A stretch of 50,678 nucleotides of DNA from Antarcticimicrobium sp. (GCF_029212575.1 NZ_JARGPK010000006.1:1-50678); one strand, 5' to 3'; positions 1 through 10,581 are shown, numbered from the stretch's first letter. Made by a program: numbers and translations. Notes: generated from the sequence alone by a model not told the origin.

Positions 1-103
<103 letters not shown>

Positions 104-154
104 AATAAAGACTCCAGTCTCTCAATACGATACTCGGATAAGATCCGCCAAATG

Positions 155-177
155 GCCGCCCTCAGGGGTGGCTTTTT
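155..177 (+). terminator. rRNA operon terminator
   Basis: A seven-pair stem, GCCGCCC (155-161) with GGGTGGC (166-172) including one G-U pair, closes a TCAG loop and is followed by TTTTT. It lies about 50 bases after the 5S 3' end and ends rrn transcription before the convergent amidohydrolase gene. Confidence 0.85.
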
Positions 178-243
178 GCGTATTGGCCCTTTTTCCCAGC
201 GATCCGGTCCGACCCGCCCGACGGACCGGCCAGCGGGCAGTTT

Positions 244-1422
244 TCAAACAGACGCGAAGCCGAGGATCTCGTCGACGATGGCGGTGAAGATCGCTGCCCC
301 CCGGGGGATCAGGTCGTCGGGGAAATCGTAGTCCGGGTTGTGCAGGGCCGGATGGTCCTCGCCTGCACCGAGCAGAAGAAAGGCCAGCGCGCTGGTCTCG
401 CCGAAGCGGCCGAAGTCCTCGGACGGGCGCATCGGCAGCGGGCCGTGACCGTGCGGCAGGCCCAGCCTGTCCAGCGCCCGGGTGGCGATTGCCACCGCCT
501 CGGGGTCACTGGCGGTGGTGGTGAAGATGTCCTCATAGGAGATCTCCGGCGTCAGCCCCGCCACCCGGGCCGCCTGCCGCACCAGTGTTTCGGCCTCGGA
601 AACGAGCCGCGCCATGCGCCTGTCGGTGAGGCTGCGCAGGGTGACGAAAAGATCCGCCGCGCCCGGCGCGATACCGAAGGCCGGTTCGCCCAGACGGGCA
701 TGGGTGACGGTGGCCAGCGCGAAATCGGGATCGCTGAGCGGATGGCCCTGGCCCAGCGCGGTGAGGGCGGGCATCAGCCGCGCCAGCGCGGACATCGGCG
801 ACAGCCCGGTTTCGGGCTGCGAGGCATGCGCCGTCTTGCCGGTCAGCCGCACCCGCATCCCGCGCGAGGCGCAGGCGGAGGGCCCCTCGGCGAGCGCCAC
901 CTCGCCCAGCGGCATGCCCGGCATGTTGTGGATCGCAAAGGCATAATCGGGCCGTAGTTCGGTGAAGTCGGGATCGGCCACCACCCGTGCGGCGCCGGAG
1001 CCGTCCTCTTCCGCCGGCTGAAACATCAGAACGACGGATCCGCGCGCCGGGCGCACCCGTCCCAGCAGACGCGCCATCGCTGCGATCATTGTCATATGCC
1101 CGTCATGGCCGCAAAGGTGCCCCCGGCCCGGCACGGTAGAGCGATGCGACGCGTCTGAGCGTTCCTCGATCGGCAGCGCGTCAAGCTCGCAGCGCAGCAG
1201 CACGCGTGGGCCGGCCTCGGCGCCGTCATAGACCGCCGCCACCCCGTGCCCGCCAAGGTTCGTGACGATGCGGTCCGGTCCGGTGGCGCGCAGCACGCCC
1301 TCCACCCGGGCCGCGGTCGCGGATTCCTGCCCCGAGATCTCGGGGTAACGATGCAGGTCCCGGCGCCAATCGGTCAGCTCGGTGATATCGGAATTGCGAA
1401 GGCGGGGAAAATGGTGAGTCAT
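244..1422 (-). CDS. M20 family amidohydrolase (hippurate hydrolase-like)
   Basis: This 392-residue protein is a cytoplasmic M20D-type metallo-amidohydrolase, the family that removes N-acyl groups from amino acids such as hippurate or N-acyl-indole conjugates. Visible landmarks are DLHRYPE near residues 22-28, CELDALPI (78-85), GHLCGHDGH (101-109) with the metal-ligand Cys and His residues, and QPAEE (135-139) carrying the catalytic Glu pair. A dimerisation domain follows, and the C-terminal SEDFG motif supplies a late metal-site segment. The reading frame stays open upstream to 1629, but the ATG at 1422 is preceded by GAGAGGCAG and starts the conserved region, so I chose it. It stands alone, convergent with the rRNA operon. 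The true substrate cannot be told from sequence. Confidence 0.9.
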   Translation of the reverse strand: MTHHFPRLRNSDITELTDWRRDLHRYPEISGQESATAARVEGVLRATGPDRIVTNLGGHGVAAVYDGAEAGPRVLLRCELDALPIEERSDASHRSTVPGRGHLCGHDGHMTMIAAMARLLGRVRPARGSVVLMFQPAEEDGSGAARVVADPDFTELRPDYAFAIHNMPGMPLGEVALAEGPSACASRGMRVRLTGKTAHASQPETGLSPMSALARLMPALTALGQGHPLSDPDFALATVTHARLGEPAFGIAPGAADLFVTLRSLTDRRMARLVSEAETLVRQAARVAGLTPEISYEDIFTTTASDPEAVAIATRALDRLGLPHGHGPLPMRPSEDFGRFGETSALAFLLLGAGEDHPALHNPDYDFPDDLIPRGAAIFTAIVDEILGFASV

Positions 1423-1648
1423 GCTGCCTCTCACGTCAGGGCGCGCGCCGGCGCGTTCTGCCCGGCAGGTCTCGCCGCGACCATAGCTGCCGCGGGAGCG
1501 GACCGCGACCTGAAAAAGGGCCAGGGCGGTATCGCGCGGTGCCGCCGGGGTGCGTATGGCCGTCACGGTATAGTGCTTTGGCCCGCAATTGCTGGACCCG
1601 GGGATCACGCGTCCATTGTTGGATTTCACCCCTATGTCAGGGGTTTAG

Positions 1649-1738
1649 TGGCGGAGAGACAGGGATTCGAACCCTGGGTGGGCTTGCACCCACAACGGTT
1701 TTCGAGACCGCCCCGTTCGACCACTCCGGCACCTCTCC
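1649..1738 (-). tRNA. tRNA-Ser (CGA)
   Basis: Read on the minus strand, the 5' acceptor GGAGAGG pairs with TCTCTCC before the encoded GCCA end. The anticodon loop CTCGAAA gives anticodon CGA for UCG codons. A long variable arm (TGTGGGTGCAAGCCCAC) marks a class II tRNA, and the T arm contains GGTTCGAATCC. All 90 bases including CCA are encoded. Confidence 0.97.
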
Positions 1739-1757
1739 GCGGGGGTCTGGAAGGTGC

Positions 1758-1786
1758 GTTTAATGGCGAATGGGCAGGGGCGCAAG
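1758..1786 (-). promoter_or_regulatory. Predicted promoter of tRNA-Ser
   Basis: On the minus strand CTTGCG (1786-1781) is separated by 17 bases from TTAAAC (1763-1758). The expected start falls about ten bases before the mature tRNA 5' end. The CTTGCG -35 form recurs before rpsB. Confidence 0.6.
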
Positions 1787-1861
1787 GGCCGATTCCGGCC
1801 CAAGTCGGCATTTCGCCGGATTTCCGTTGCCCGGCCGGTCAAAACCCTTAGATTTCCCCTC

Positions 1862-2740
1862 ATGAAACAGTCCACCACCCGCCCGCTTCTTCGCAGGACC
1901 GCATTGTTCGGCCTGTCCTTCCCCGCCCTTGCCGCGCTGCTGGTTCTTGCCTTGACGTCGTTAGCGGCCCCGGTGCGGGCGGCGGAACGCGACAAGGTCG
2001 AGGCCTTTCTCGCGGTGACCGGTTTCGACGTGGCGCTGGACAGTATAGCGCTTTCGGCCGGTTCGGCACCCAAGATGCTGGGGCTCGATCCCGGGCTCTT
2101 CGGATCGGAATGGACCCGGTTGAGCCGGGAGGTTTTCGACACCGGGCAGATGCGCGACATGGCGCTGGTCATTCTTGTGCCCGCGCTCGATGAGGACGCG
2201 CTGAACCACGCTGCCGGGTTCTACGCCACCGATCTCGGACAGCGGCTGGTCGAGGCTGAAAACCGGACGCACATGATCGAGGACGACGATGAGAAACAGG
2301 CCGAGGGCCTGCGTCTTTTGGAAAGGATGCGCGAGACTGTCCCCGACCGGGCCGCGATGCTGGAGCGGATGAACGGGGCCATCGATGCCTCGGGGACCAG
2401 CCTGCGGGCGCTGCAGGAGATCCAGTTCCGCTTCCTGATGGCGGCCAGCGCCGCCGGCGTGGTCGATCTGCACGCGGACGCGGACGAACTGCGCGCGCTG
2501 CTCAAGCAGAACGAGGACGCATTGCGCGAAGCCATCCGCGCCTCGGCGCTGGCCTCTGCCGCCTATACCTACCGCGATTTCTCCGACGCGGATCTCACCG
2601 CCTATACCGAGGCGCTGGAACATCCGCTGATGCAGGAGGTCTACGAACTGCTCAACGCGGTGCAATACGAGATCATGGCCAACCGGTTCGAGGCGCTGGC
2701 CGCCCGGATGGCCGGTCTGCGGCCCGGGCAGGATATCTGA
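1862..2740 (+). CDS. Secreted DUF2059-family protein (first of tandem pair)
   Basis: A 292-residue exported protein. It begins with basic residues including a twin Arg (LLRRTAL), then a hydrophobic segment and a likely signal-peptidase site after APVRA (about residue 40). The mature part is alpha-helical and resembles DUF2059: a short helix ending in a pattern like FYATDLGQRLV (compare the usual FY-x-SPLGQ) occurs in mid-protein, and FSDADLTAYTEAL with a long C-terminal helix occurs near the end. The function of DUF2059 proteins is unknown. The ATG at 1862 was chosen over an upstream in-frame start because it begins the signal peptide. The next gene is a paralogue three bases downstream. Confidence 0.8.
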   Translation: MKQSTTRPLLRRTALFGLSFPALAALLVLALTSLAAPVRAAERDKVEAFLAVTGFDVALDSIALSAGSAPKMLGLDPGLFGSEWTRLSREVFDTGQMRDMALVILVPALDEDALNHAAGFYATDLGQRLVEAENRTHMIEDDDEKQAEGLRLLERMRETVPDRAAMLERMNGAIDASGTSLRALQEIQFRFLMAASAAGVVDLHADADELRALLKQNEDALREAIRASALASAAYTYRDFSDADLTAYTEALEHPLMQEVYELLNAVQYEIMANRFEALAARMAGLRPGQDI

Positions 2741-2743
2741 TCG

Positions 2744-3568
2744 ATGCGCCCGCTGGTCCGGTTGCGGATCTGTCTGGCCATCCTCACGGTCGTGCTGGCA
2801 GGTCCCTTGCAGGCCGCCTCCGAGGGAGAGGCGCTGGCGCGGATCCTTCGGCTGGAGGAGCTGGCGACGGCGCTGCATGAAGAGGGGCTCGACCACGGCC
2901 GTAGCCTCGATGCGGAGATGCTGATCGGGAAGGGTGGCACCTATTGGGCGGGCGAGGTCGCCGAGTTGTATGACGCCGACCGGATCGCCGGGGCGATCCG
3001 AGCCGCGCTCACCGAGGAGCTTGCGGCGGACCAGATCGCCGCATCCGCGGCCTTCTTCGAGACGCCGCTGGGGCAGGAGATCCTGGCGCTTGAGATCGCC
3101 GCGCGGGTCTCGATGCGCGACGCGGATGTCGAGGCGGCCGCCCGCGCCACCTACGACGCGCTGAAAGGCACCGGCGATGCGCGCCTTGCGCTGGTCAGCC
3201 GTTTCGTCGAGGTCAACGACCTGGTGGAGCGCAATGTCGCCGGCGCCATGAGCGCCAGTGTCCAGTTCCTGCTCGGGCTTTCGGACGGGGGTGCAAGCGG
3301 GTTGGACGACAGCGCGATCCTGGCCCAGGTCTGGGGTGAGGAGGGGGCGACGCGAGAGGAAACCGAAAACTGGCTGTTCGGATACCTTCTGATGGCCTAC
3401 CGGCCACTGTCAGACGATGATCTTGCCGCCTATATCGCCTTTTCCGAAAGCCCCGCGGGCCATGCGTTGAACGCGGCGCTTTTTTCCGGCTTCGATGTGC
3501 TTTACCGCGGGATCTCCTACGAGTTGGGGCTGCGTCTTGCCGCGGCCATGAAGTCCAGCGATATCTGA
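2744..3568 (+). CDS. Secreted DUF2059-family protein (second of tandem pair)
   Basis: A 274-residue exported protein with a clear signal peptide (cleavage predicted after GPLQA, residue 24). It keeps the DUF2059 signature better than its neighbour: AFFETPLGQEIL in the first half and DDDLAAYIAFSESPAGHAL in the second, each meaning a helix, a short turn with (S/T)P(L/A)G, and another helix. The two halves look like an internal duplication of this helical unit. It starts three bases after the stop of the paralogue at 1862, so the pair is surely co-transcribed. A periplasmic location is inferred; the role is unknown. Confidence 0.8.
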   Translation: MRPLVRLRICLAILTVVLAGPLQAASEGEALARILRLEELATALHEEGLDHGRSLDAEMLIGKGGTYWAGEVAELYDADRIAGAIRAALTEELAADQIAASAAFFETPLGQEILALEIAARVSMRDADVEAAARATYDALKGTGDARLALVSRFVEVNDLVERNVAGAMSASVQFLLGLSDGGASGLDDSAILAQVWGEEGATREETENWLFGYLLMAYRPLSDDDLAAYIAFSESPAGHALNAALFSGFDVLYRGISYELGLRLAAAMKSSDI

Positions 3569-3580
3569 ACGGGAAAACTG

Positions 3581-3609
3581 TTGACAGCCCCGGGCGACAG
3601 GGTCATAAG
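3581..3609 (+). promoter_or_regulatory. Predicted rplU-rpmA promoter
   Basis: A perfect TTGACA (3581-3586) is followed after 17 bases by CATAAG (3604-3609). It lies 12 bases after the DUF2059 stop codon and leaves a leader of about 140 bases before rplU, long enough for a regulatory structure. Confidence 0.75.
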
Positions 3610-3755
3610 CGGGCATCCCGGCCCGTTCGCGCGTGCCGGGTTTCGTTATCATGACGCCCGATGGGGCGCGCTGTCCGACGGTGGGCACGGTCGTCAGACC
3701 GGCCCGCAACACCCGAAAGGGGACCACAGGACGCGGCAAGAAAAAGGAAAGACCC

Positions 3756-4355
3756 ATGTTCGCGGTCCTCAAGACCGGTGGCAAGCAGTACAAGGTTCAG
3801 GCGGGCGACATGCTCCGCGTTGAAAAACTGGCTGCCGATGCCGGCGAGAAAATCCAATTCAACGATGTCCTGATGCTGGGTGGCGAGAGCCCGGTCGTGG
3901 GCGCGCCCCTCGTCGAGGGGGCCGCGGTTCAGGCCGAGGTGATCGACCAGATCAAGGCCGACAAGGTCATCCACTTCGTCAAGCGCCGCCGCAAGCACTC
4001 CAGCCAGCGGACCAAGGGCCATCGCCAGAAGCTGACCCTGGTCAAGATCACCGAGATCCTGACCTCGGGCGCAGACAAGACCGGTGTCAAAATTGCGACC
4101 GGCAAGGGCGACACGCCCGCGGTTGCTGCCGCGGCACCGGCCGCCAAGACCGCCGCTCCGGCCGCGGCCTCCGCTGACGACGATCTGACCAGCATCACCG
4201 GTGTCGGCCCCGCCGCCGCCAAGAAGCTGATCGAGGCCGGGCTGACCAGCTTTGCCCAGATCGCCGCCTTGTCCGAAGATGACATTGCTGGTATCGACGC
4301 GGTCAAAGTGAAACCCGAATGGGTTGAGCAGGCCAAAGAGCTGGCCAAAGGCTAA
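3756..4355 (+). CDS. rplU: 50S ribosomal protein L21 with C-terminal helix-hairpin-helix extension
   Basis: Residues 1 to about 105 are ordinary L21 (start MFAVLKTGGKQYKVQ, then the basic FVKRRRKHSSQRTKGHRQ segment that contacts 23S rRNA). An Ala/Pro-rich linker follows (about residues 125-145). The last 55 residues form an extra domain with ITGVGPAAAKKLIEAG, the pattern of a helix-hairpin-helix nucleic-acid-binding unit. At 199 residues it is nearly twice the usual bacterial L21 length of about 103. The frame is open upstream to 3633, but homology fixes the ATG at 3756, preceded by AAAAGGAAAG. It is followed 12 bases later by rpmA, the usual partner. Confidence 0.96.
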   Translation: MFAVLKTGGKQYKVQAGDMLRVEKLAADAGEKIQFNDVLMLGGESPVVGAPLVEGAAVQAEVIDQIKADKVIHFVKRRRKHSSQRTKGHRQKLTLVKITEILTSGADKTGVKIATGKGDTPAVAAAAPAAKTAAPAAASADDDLTSITGVGPAAAKKLIEAGLTSFAQIAALSEDDIAGIDAVKVKPEWVEQAKELAKG

Positions 4356-4367
4356 GGAGAAAGACGA

Positions 4368-4637
4368 ATGGCACATAAGAAAGCTGGCGGTTCCTCCCGT
4401 AACGGTCGCGACTCCGACGGTCGCCGCCTTGGCGTGAAGCTCTATGGCGGTCAGGCCGTCATTCCCGGCAACATCATCGTGCGTCAGCGCGGCACCAAGT
4501 TCTGGCCGGGCGAAGGCGTTGGCATGGGCCGGGATCACACGATCTTTGCGACTGTCGATGGCGCCGTGAAGTTTCACAAGGGCCTCAAGGGCCGCACCTT
4601 CATTTCGGTCCTGCCGGTAGCGGAGGCCGCCGAGTAA
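4368..4637 (+). CDS. rpmA: 50S ribosomal protein L27
   Basis: An 89-residue L27. The N-terminus [20 protein letters not shown] is typical of the group whose L27 needs no proteolytic trimming and reaches toward the peptidyl-transferase centre. The core motif [15 protein letters not shown] is intact. The ribosome-binding site AAGGAGAAAG lies just before the ATG. It is the second gene of the rplU-rpmA operon and is followed by a strong terminator at 4669. Confidence 0.97.
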   Translation: MAHKKAGGSSRNGRDSDGRRLGVKLYGGQAVIPGNIIVRQRGTKFWPGEGVGMGRDHTIFATVDGAVKFHKGLKGRTFISVLPVAEAAE

Positions 4638-4668
4638 GCCGAAACCCAGAGGGTTCTAGACAACTGGA

Positions 4669-4699
4669 GGGGGATCGGCGAGACCGCCGGTCCCCCTTT
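4669..4699 (+). terminator. rplU-rpmA terminator
   Basis: A 12-pair stem (4669-4680 with 4685-4696, one G-U pair) closes an AGAC loop and is followed by TTT. It ends the rplU-rpmA unit 31 bases after the rpmA stop codon. Confidence 0.85.
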
Positions 4700-4771
4700 G
4701 CGTATTTCCGGGCCTGTCGCCACTGCCCTTGCGCAACGGCGGGTGGCCCAACATATCGGGTGGGGAGGCGC

Positions 4772-4800
4772 TTGACCAATTGGTTAACGCGTTGAATTTT
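4772..4800 (+). promoter_or_regulatory. Candidate promoter for the acetyltransferase-obgE-proBA unit
   Basis: TTGACC (4772-4777) is followed after 17 bases by AATTTT (4795-4800), a weak -10. The spacer holds two perfect 8-base palindromes, CCAATTGG and AACGCGTT. If used, the leader before the ATG at 4817 would be only about ten bases. Confidence 0.4.
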
Positions 4801-4816
4801 GAGGGGGAACAAGAAG

Positions 4817-5353
4817 ATGATGCTGGATCGCATATCGACGCAAGAGATCATCAACGCAGGGCGTTTCAACCTGCGGCCGCTGCGGCTTTCCGACATGGGG
4901 CTGATCGCGCTCTATGCCGGTGACGAGCGTGTGGCGCGCATGACCACGTCGATTCCGCACCCCTATCCACCGGGCGCGGCCGAGGCCTTTGTCACCCGTG
5001 CGATGGCCCCCGACCGTGCCGAGGATGTCTGGGCCATCGACGGCGTCAAGTCCGGCGAGGGCGAGGTGCTGGGCCTGATCAGCCTGAAGAAGATGGACCG
5101 CAACCAGTCCGAGGTCGGCTACTGGGTGGCGCCGCTCTACTGGAACACCGGCATGGCTTCCGAGGCGGTTCAGGCGCTTGTCGAGACCAACCCGCAGGGC
5201 AATGCCACCATGTTCGCCAGCGTGTTCCAGGACAACCTCGCCTCGGCGCGGGTCCTGACCCATTGCGGTTTCGCCTACCTGGGCGACGCCGAGAGTTACT
5301 CGGTGGCGCGCGACGCCACCGTCCCCACCTGGACCTACAGCCGAAAACTCTGA
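4817..5353 (+). CDS. GNAT family N-acetyltransferase (RimJ/RimL type)
   Basis: A 178-residue protein of the acetyltransferase_3 branch of GNAT enzymes, which transfer acetyl from acetyl-CoA to an amine on a protein or small molecule. The N-terminal strand FNLRPLRLSDMGLIALYAGDERVARM is typical, and GYWVAPLYWNTGMASEAVQALVE contains the acetyl-CoA-binding region with G-x-A. A late DNLASARVLTHCGF motif closes the fold. ATG 4817 is preceded by GAGGGGG at a good distance; a TTG eighteen bases upstream is in frame but has no site. It sits between rpmA and obgE. The acceptor substrate is unknown. Confidence 0.85.
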   Translation: MMLDRISTQEIINAGRFNLRPLRLSDMGLIALYAGDERVARMTTSIPHPYPPGAAEAFVTRAMAPDRAEDVWAIDGVKSGEGEVLGLISLKKMDRNQSEVGYWVAPLYWNTGMASEAVQALVETNPQGNATMFASVFQDNLASARVLTHCGFAYLGDAESYSVARDATVPTWTYSRKL

Positions 5354-5380
5354 TTGTGGCGGCACGGTCCTTTGCGTTAG

Positions 5381-7518
<2,138 letters not shown>

Positions 7519-7531
7519 CCCCGACTTTCAC

Positions 7532-7553
7532 TGCAAATATCCCCGCCGGAGGC
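7532..7553 (+). repeat. Short intergenic repeat, copy 1
   Basis: A 22-base element ending CCCGCCGGAGGC lies between proB and proA. It matches the element at 47944-47965 in 19 of 22 positions and in the same orientation. The second half can form a small CCGCC/GGAGG-type hairpin. I recall similar GGCGGGAGTATTT-type sequences as common intergenic repeats in Rhodobacteraceae, but cannot confirm that here. Confidence 0.55.
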
Positions 7554-7596
7554 GTGAAATCCCCTGGCGCGCCCCAAAAATAAAAGGCGCCGAGAC

Positions 7597-8862
7597 ATGA
7601 AAGACCTGGACAATATCCCCGCCCTGATGAACGAGCTTGGCGCGCGTGCCAAGGCCGCGGCGGCAGAGCTGGCTTTCGCCCCGCCGGAGGCCAGGCGCAG
7701 GGCGCTGGAGGCCGCCGCCGAGGCGGTCTGGGCGCGCCGGGCGGAGATCATTGCCGCCAACGGGAAAGACCTTGAGTACGGCCAGGACAAGGGCCTGAGC
7801 GCGGCCATGATGGACCGGCTGATGCTGAACGAGGCGCGCATTCAGGGGATCGTCGAGGGCCTGCGCGCGGTGGCCGCGCAGGACGATCCGGTGGGCGCTG
7901 TGATCGCGGAATGGGACATGCCCTCGGGGTTGCACATCCAGCGCGTGCGCACGCCGCTGGGTGTAATAGGCGTAATCTACGAAAGCCGCCCCAACGTGAC
8001 CGCCGACGCCGGTGCGCTCTGCCTCAAGTCAGGCAATGCGGTGATCCTGCGTGGCGGTTCGGAGAGCTTTCATTCCTCTACCGCCATCCATGCATGCCTG
8101 GTCGAGGGGCTGCAGGTGGCGGGCCTGCCCGAGGACGCGATCCAGCTTGTCCCAACCCGCGACCGCGCGGCGGTCTCGGCGCTGCTGACCATGACCGATT
8201 ACGTGGATGTGATCGTGCCGCGCGGCGGCAAGGGACTCGTGGGTCTGGTGCAGCGCGAGGCGCGGGTGCCGGTCTTTGCCCATCTAGAGGGGATCGTGCA
8301 TATCTATATCGACAGATCGGCCGATCTGGACAAGACGTTGAAGGTGGTGGTGAACGCCAAGACCCGGCGGCCGGGCATCTGCGGTGCCGCCGAATGCCTG
8401 CTGATCCACCGCGACGTGGTCGAGAGTATCGGCAAGCCGGTGATCGAGGCGCTGGTCGCGGCGGGGGTCGAGGTGCATGCCGATCCCGCCCTTGGCGAAC
8501 TCGCGGGAACGCAGCCCGCCAGCGACGAGGATTGGGGGCGTGAATACCTGGACATGGTGATCGCCGCCAAGCCGGTCGATGACATCGACGCCGCCATCGC
8601 CCATATCCGCCGCTATGGTTCGAACCACACCGATTGCATCCTGGCCGAGGACAAGGCGGCGGTCGAACGGTTCTTCGAGCGTCTCGACAGCGCGATCTTG
8701 ATGCACAACGCCTCGACCCAGTTCGCCGACGGGGGCGAGTTCGGCATGGGCGCAGAGATCGGAATCGCCACCGGAAAGATGCATGCGCGCGGCCCGGTGG
8801 GGGCGGAGCAATTGACCAGCTTCAAGTACCTGGTCAGCGGCAATGGCACCACGCGGGGGTGA
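7597..8862 (+). CDS. proA: Gamma-glutamyl phosphate reductase
   Basis: A 421-residue aldehyde-dehydrogenase-superfamily enzyme that reduces gamma-glutamyl phosphate with NADPH to glutamate semialdehyde, the second step of proline synthesis. The nucleotide-binding part includes [21 protein letters not shown] and [10 protein letters not shown]. The catalytic Cys is residue 262 in [13 protein letters not shown]. The C-terminal [18 protein letters not shown] motif is complete. It starts at ATG 7597 after AAAGGCGCCGAGAC. It follows proB and is convergent with chpT, only 17 bases away. Confidence 0.97.
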   Translation: MKDLDNIPALMNELGARAKAAAAELAFAPPEARRRALEAAAEAVWARRAEIIAANGKDLEYGQDKGLSAAMMDRLMLNEARIQGIVEGLRAVAAQDDPVGAVIAEWDMPSGLHIQRVRTPLGVIGVIYESRPNVTADAGALCLKSGNAVILRGGSESFHSSTAIHACLVEGLQVAGLPEDAIQLVPTRDRAAVSALLTMTDYVDVIVPRGGKGLVGLVQREARVPVFAHLEGIVHIYIDRSADLDKTLKVVVNAKTRRPGICGAAECLLIHRDVVESIGKPVIEALVAAGVEVHADPALGELAGTQPASDEDWGREYLDMVIAAKPVDDIDAAIAHIRRYGSNHTDCILAEDKAAVERFFERLDSAILMHNASTQFADGGEFGMGAEIGIATGKMHARGPVGAEQLTSFKYLVSGNGTTRG

Positions 8863-8879
8863 GCCTCGGCGGCCGACCC

Positions 8880-9500
8880 TCAGAACCGCAGAGTGAGCGA
8901 GGTTGCGTCGTGCGCGGCGTGCAACTGGCGCTCGGCCTGCCCCGCCAGCAGGGGCAGCAGGGCGAATTGCACCTTGGCCGGGATCAGCGCGGCGACCTCC
9001 CCGGCGCCTTCGAGCCAGTCCCAAAGCTGCGGTTCCATAGTGATCGCATCGCCGCTCGCCGCGACGGTCCAGGACCCCTCGGCCTCGATCACATCGGCCT
9101 GGCCGCCGCGCGGCAGCGCGGCCTCGCAGCACAGCAGGGCAAGAAAGGCCAGCTTCACCGCGCTGCGCGGCTGCGCGCCTTCGGGATGCCAAATAACCTG
9201 CAGTCGGCTGTCGCGCCAGACCTGGCCCAGCAGCGTCTCGATGTCCGACCGCCCGATCGCCTGATCGCCCGCCGCGCCAAAGGCGATGCGAAAGAACCGC
9301 AGCCGCGCGCTTGCGCTCTCGGCGCTGTCGGCGACCAGATCCCGCTCCGGCCCCGGCATGTCACCGGCCATTTCCATCAATTCCAGTCCATTGACGATCG
9401 CGCCGATCGGGCCGATCAGGTCGTGACAGATGCGCGAGGCGACCATTGCCACCAGATCTGGCGGGTCGGACTGCGGGTTGACGCTCATAGGTTTCTTCAT
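8880..9500 (-). CDS. chpT: Histidine phosphotransferase ChpT
   Basis: A 206-residue homodimeric phosphotransferase that in alphaproteobacteria relays phosphate from CckA to CtrA and CpdR. The dimerisation/phosphoacceptor helix reads VASRICHDLIGPIGAIVNGLELM; the His of CHDL is the phosphorylated residue. The remainder is a degenerate GHKL-like domain without ATP-binding boxes, as expected. The ATG at 9500 or the one at 9488 could be used; neither has a strong ribosome-binding site. It is divergent from the DUF3553 gene with only 16 bases between starts, so its promoter must lie inside that gene. Confidence 0.9.
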   Translation of the reverse strand: MKKPMSVNPQSDPPDLVAMVASRICHDLIGPIGAIVNGLELMEMAGDMPGPERDLVADSAESASARLRFFRIAFGAAGDQAIGRSDIETLLGQVWRDSRLQVIWHPEGAQPRSAVKLAFLALLCCEAALPRGGQADVIEAEGSWTVAASGDAITMEPQLWDWLEGAGEVAALIPAKVQFALLPLLAGQAERQLHAAHDATSLTLRF

Positions 9501-9516
9501 CAGGGAGGTCCCGCCC

Positions 9517-9699
9517 ATGACTGATTTGAACTCCATATTGGAACCTGGGATGCTGGTGCGCCACCCCGAACATCCCGAATGGGGCATCGGACAGGTGCAA
9601 TCCAACGCCGGAGGAAAGATCACCGTGAATTTCCGCGAGCAGGGCAAGGTCGTCTTCGACGGGGCCCGGGTCGCGCTTGCTCTGGTCTTTGATGCGTGA
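9517..9699 (+). CDS. DUF3553 protein
   Basis: A 60-residue protein covering the whole DUF3553 family: LEPGMLVRHPEHPEWGIGQVQSN followed by KITVNFREQGKVVFD. The composition suggests a small beta-barrel of the type seen in CarD/UvrD C-terminal modules, but the function is not established. The ATG at 9517 has a strong GGGAGG site; the frame stays open upstream to 9430 without support. It is divergent from chpT, an arrangement I associate with Rhodobacterales. Confidence 0.85.
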   Translation: MTDLNSILEPGMLVRHPEHPEWGIGQVQSNAGGKITVNFREQGKVVFDGARVALALVFDA

Positions 9700-9746
9700 A
9701 ACAGGTTGACGATGTCTTAACGCCTGCCGCACCGCACCTCTGCCGG

Positions 9747-9775
9747 TTGCACTGCCGCCGGGGGATGCGGTATCA
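9747..9775 (+). promoter_or_regulatory. Candidate olsBA promoter
   Basis: TTGCAC (9747-9752) is followed after 17 bases by GTATCA (9770-9775), leaving a leader of about 35 bases before olsB. Confidence 0.45.
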
Positions 9776-9816
9776 GCACGCAAATCCGTGCTCCATCACA
9801 ATCGCCAAGGATGCAG

Positions 9817-10581
9817 ATGCCTGACAGCGGGCCCGCCTTTATCGTCAAGATCGTCGAAACCGAGGACGAGTTGCGCGCGGCGCAGGCCCTGCGCTATGAC
9901 GTTTTCGTGCAAGAGCTGGGCGGCGGCGGCGACATGGTCGATCACGTGGCCGGGCTGGAACGCGACCGCTTCGACCCCTTCTTCGACCACATGATCCTCA
10001 GCGACACGGCGGCAGGCCGGGTCGTTGGCGTCTATCGCCTGCTGCGCGACGACCAGGCGCGCGCCGCCGGTCAGTTCTATTCCGAGGATGAATACGACCT
10101 GACGGTGCTGAAATCCTCCGGGCGGAAACTGCTGGAACTGGGCCGCTCCTGCCTGCACCCCGACTACCGGGGCGGCATGGCGATGTACCACCTCTGGTCG
10201 GCGCTGGCCAGTTACGTGGCCGAGCACGGGATCGAGATCCTGTTCGGCGTGGCCAGCTTTCACGGCACCGATGTGGATGCCCTGGCGCAACCGCTCTCGA
10301 TGCTGCACCAGAACCACCTGGCGCCGCCCGAGCTGCGCGTGCGCGCGCGCGAAGACAGCTTTCAGTCGATGGACCTCATCGCGCCCGGGGCGCTGGACCG
10401 GCGCCGCGCCATGGTCGAGATACCATCCCTGATCAAGGCCTATCTTCGGCTGGGCGGCTATGTTGGCGAGGGGGCCTTTGTCGACCGCGTCTTTAACACC
10501 ACGGATGTCTGCCTGGTGCTCGACACCGCCCGCATGAACGACCGGCAGCGGCGGCTCTATTCCGCTGAGCGCCGCGCATGA
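9817..10581 (+). CDS. olsB: Ornithine N-acyltransferase (lyso-ornithine lipid synthase)
   Basis: A 254-residue OlsB. The family transfers a 3-hydroxy fatty acid from acyl carrier protein to the alpha-amino group of ornithine, the first step to phosphorus-free ornithine lipid. Typical landmarks are LRYDVFVQELGG near the start, LELGRSCLHPDYRGG in the middle (the GNAT-like acyl-donor site), and LFGVASFHGTD. ATG 9817 lies five bases after AAGGA; the ATG at 9811 overlaps that site and is less likely. olsA follows with a four-base overlap, so the pair encodes the whole two-step pathway. Confidence 0.93.
   Translation: MPDSGPAFIVKIVETEDELRAAQALRYDVFVQELGGGGDMVDHVAGLERDRFDPFFDHMILSDTAAGRVVGVYRLLRDDQARAAGQFYSEDEYDLTVLKSSGRKLLELGRSCLHPDYRGGMAMYHLWSALASYVAEHGIEILFGVASFHGTDVDALAQPLSMLHQNHLAPPELRVRAREDSFQSMDLIAPGALDRRRAMVEIPSLIKAYLRLGGYVGEGAFVDRVFNTTDVCLVLDTARMNDRQRRLYSAERRA

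Noticed and set aside
9724-9757. Three CTGCCG repeats before olsB as a Pho box
   Set aside because: Pho boxes repeat every 11 bases; these are spaced 16 and 12 bases, so PhoB control is not supported here.
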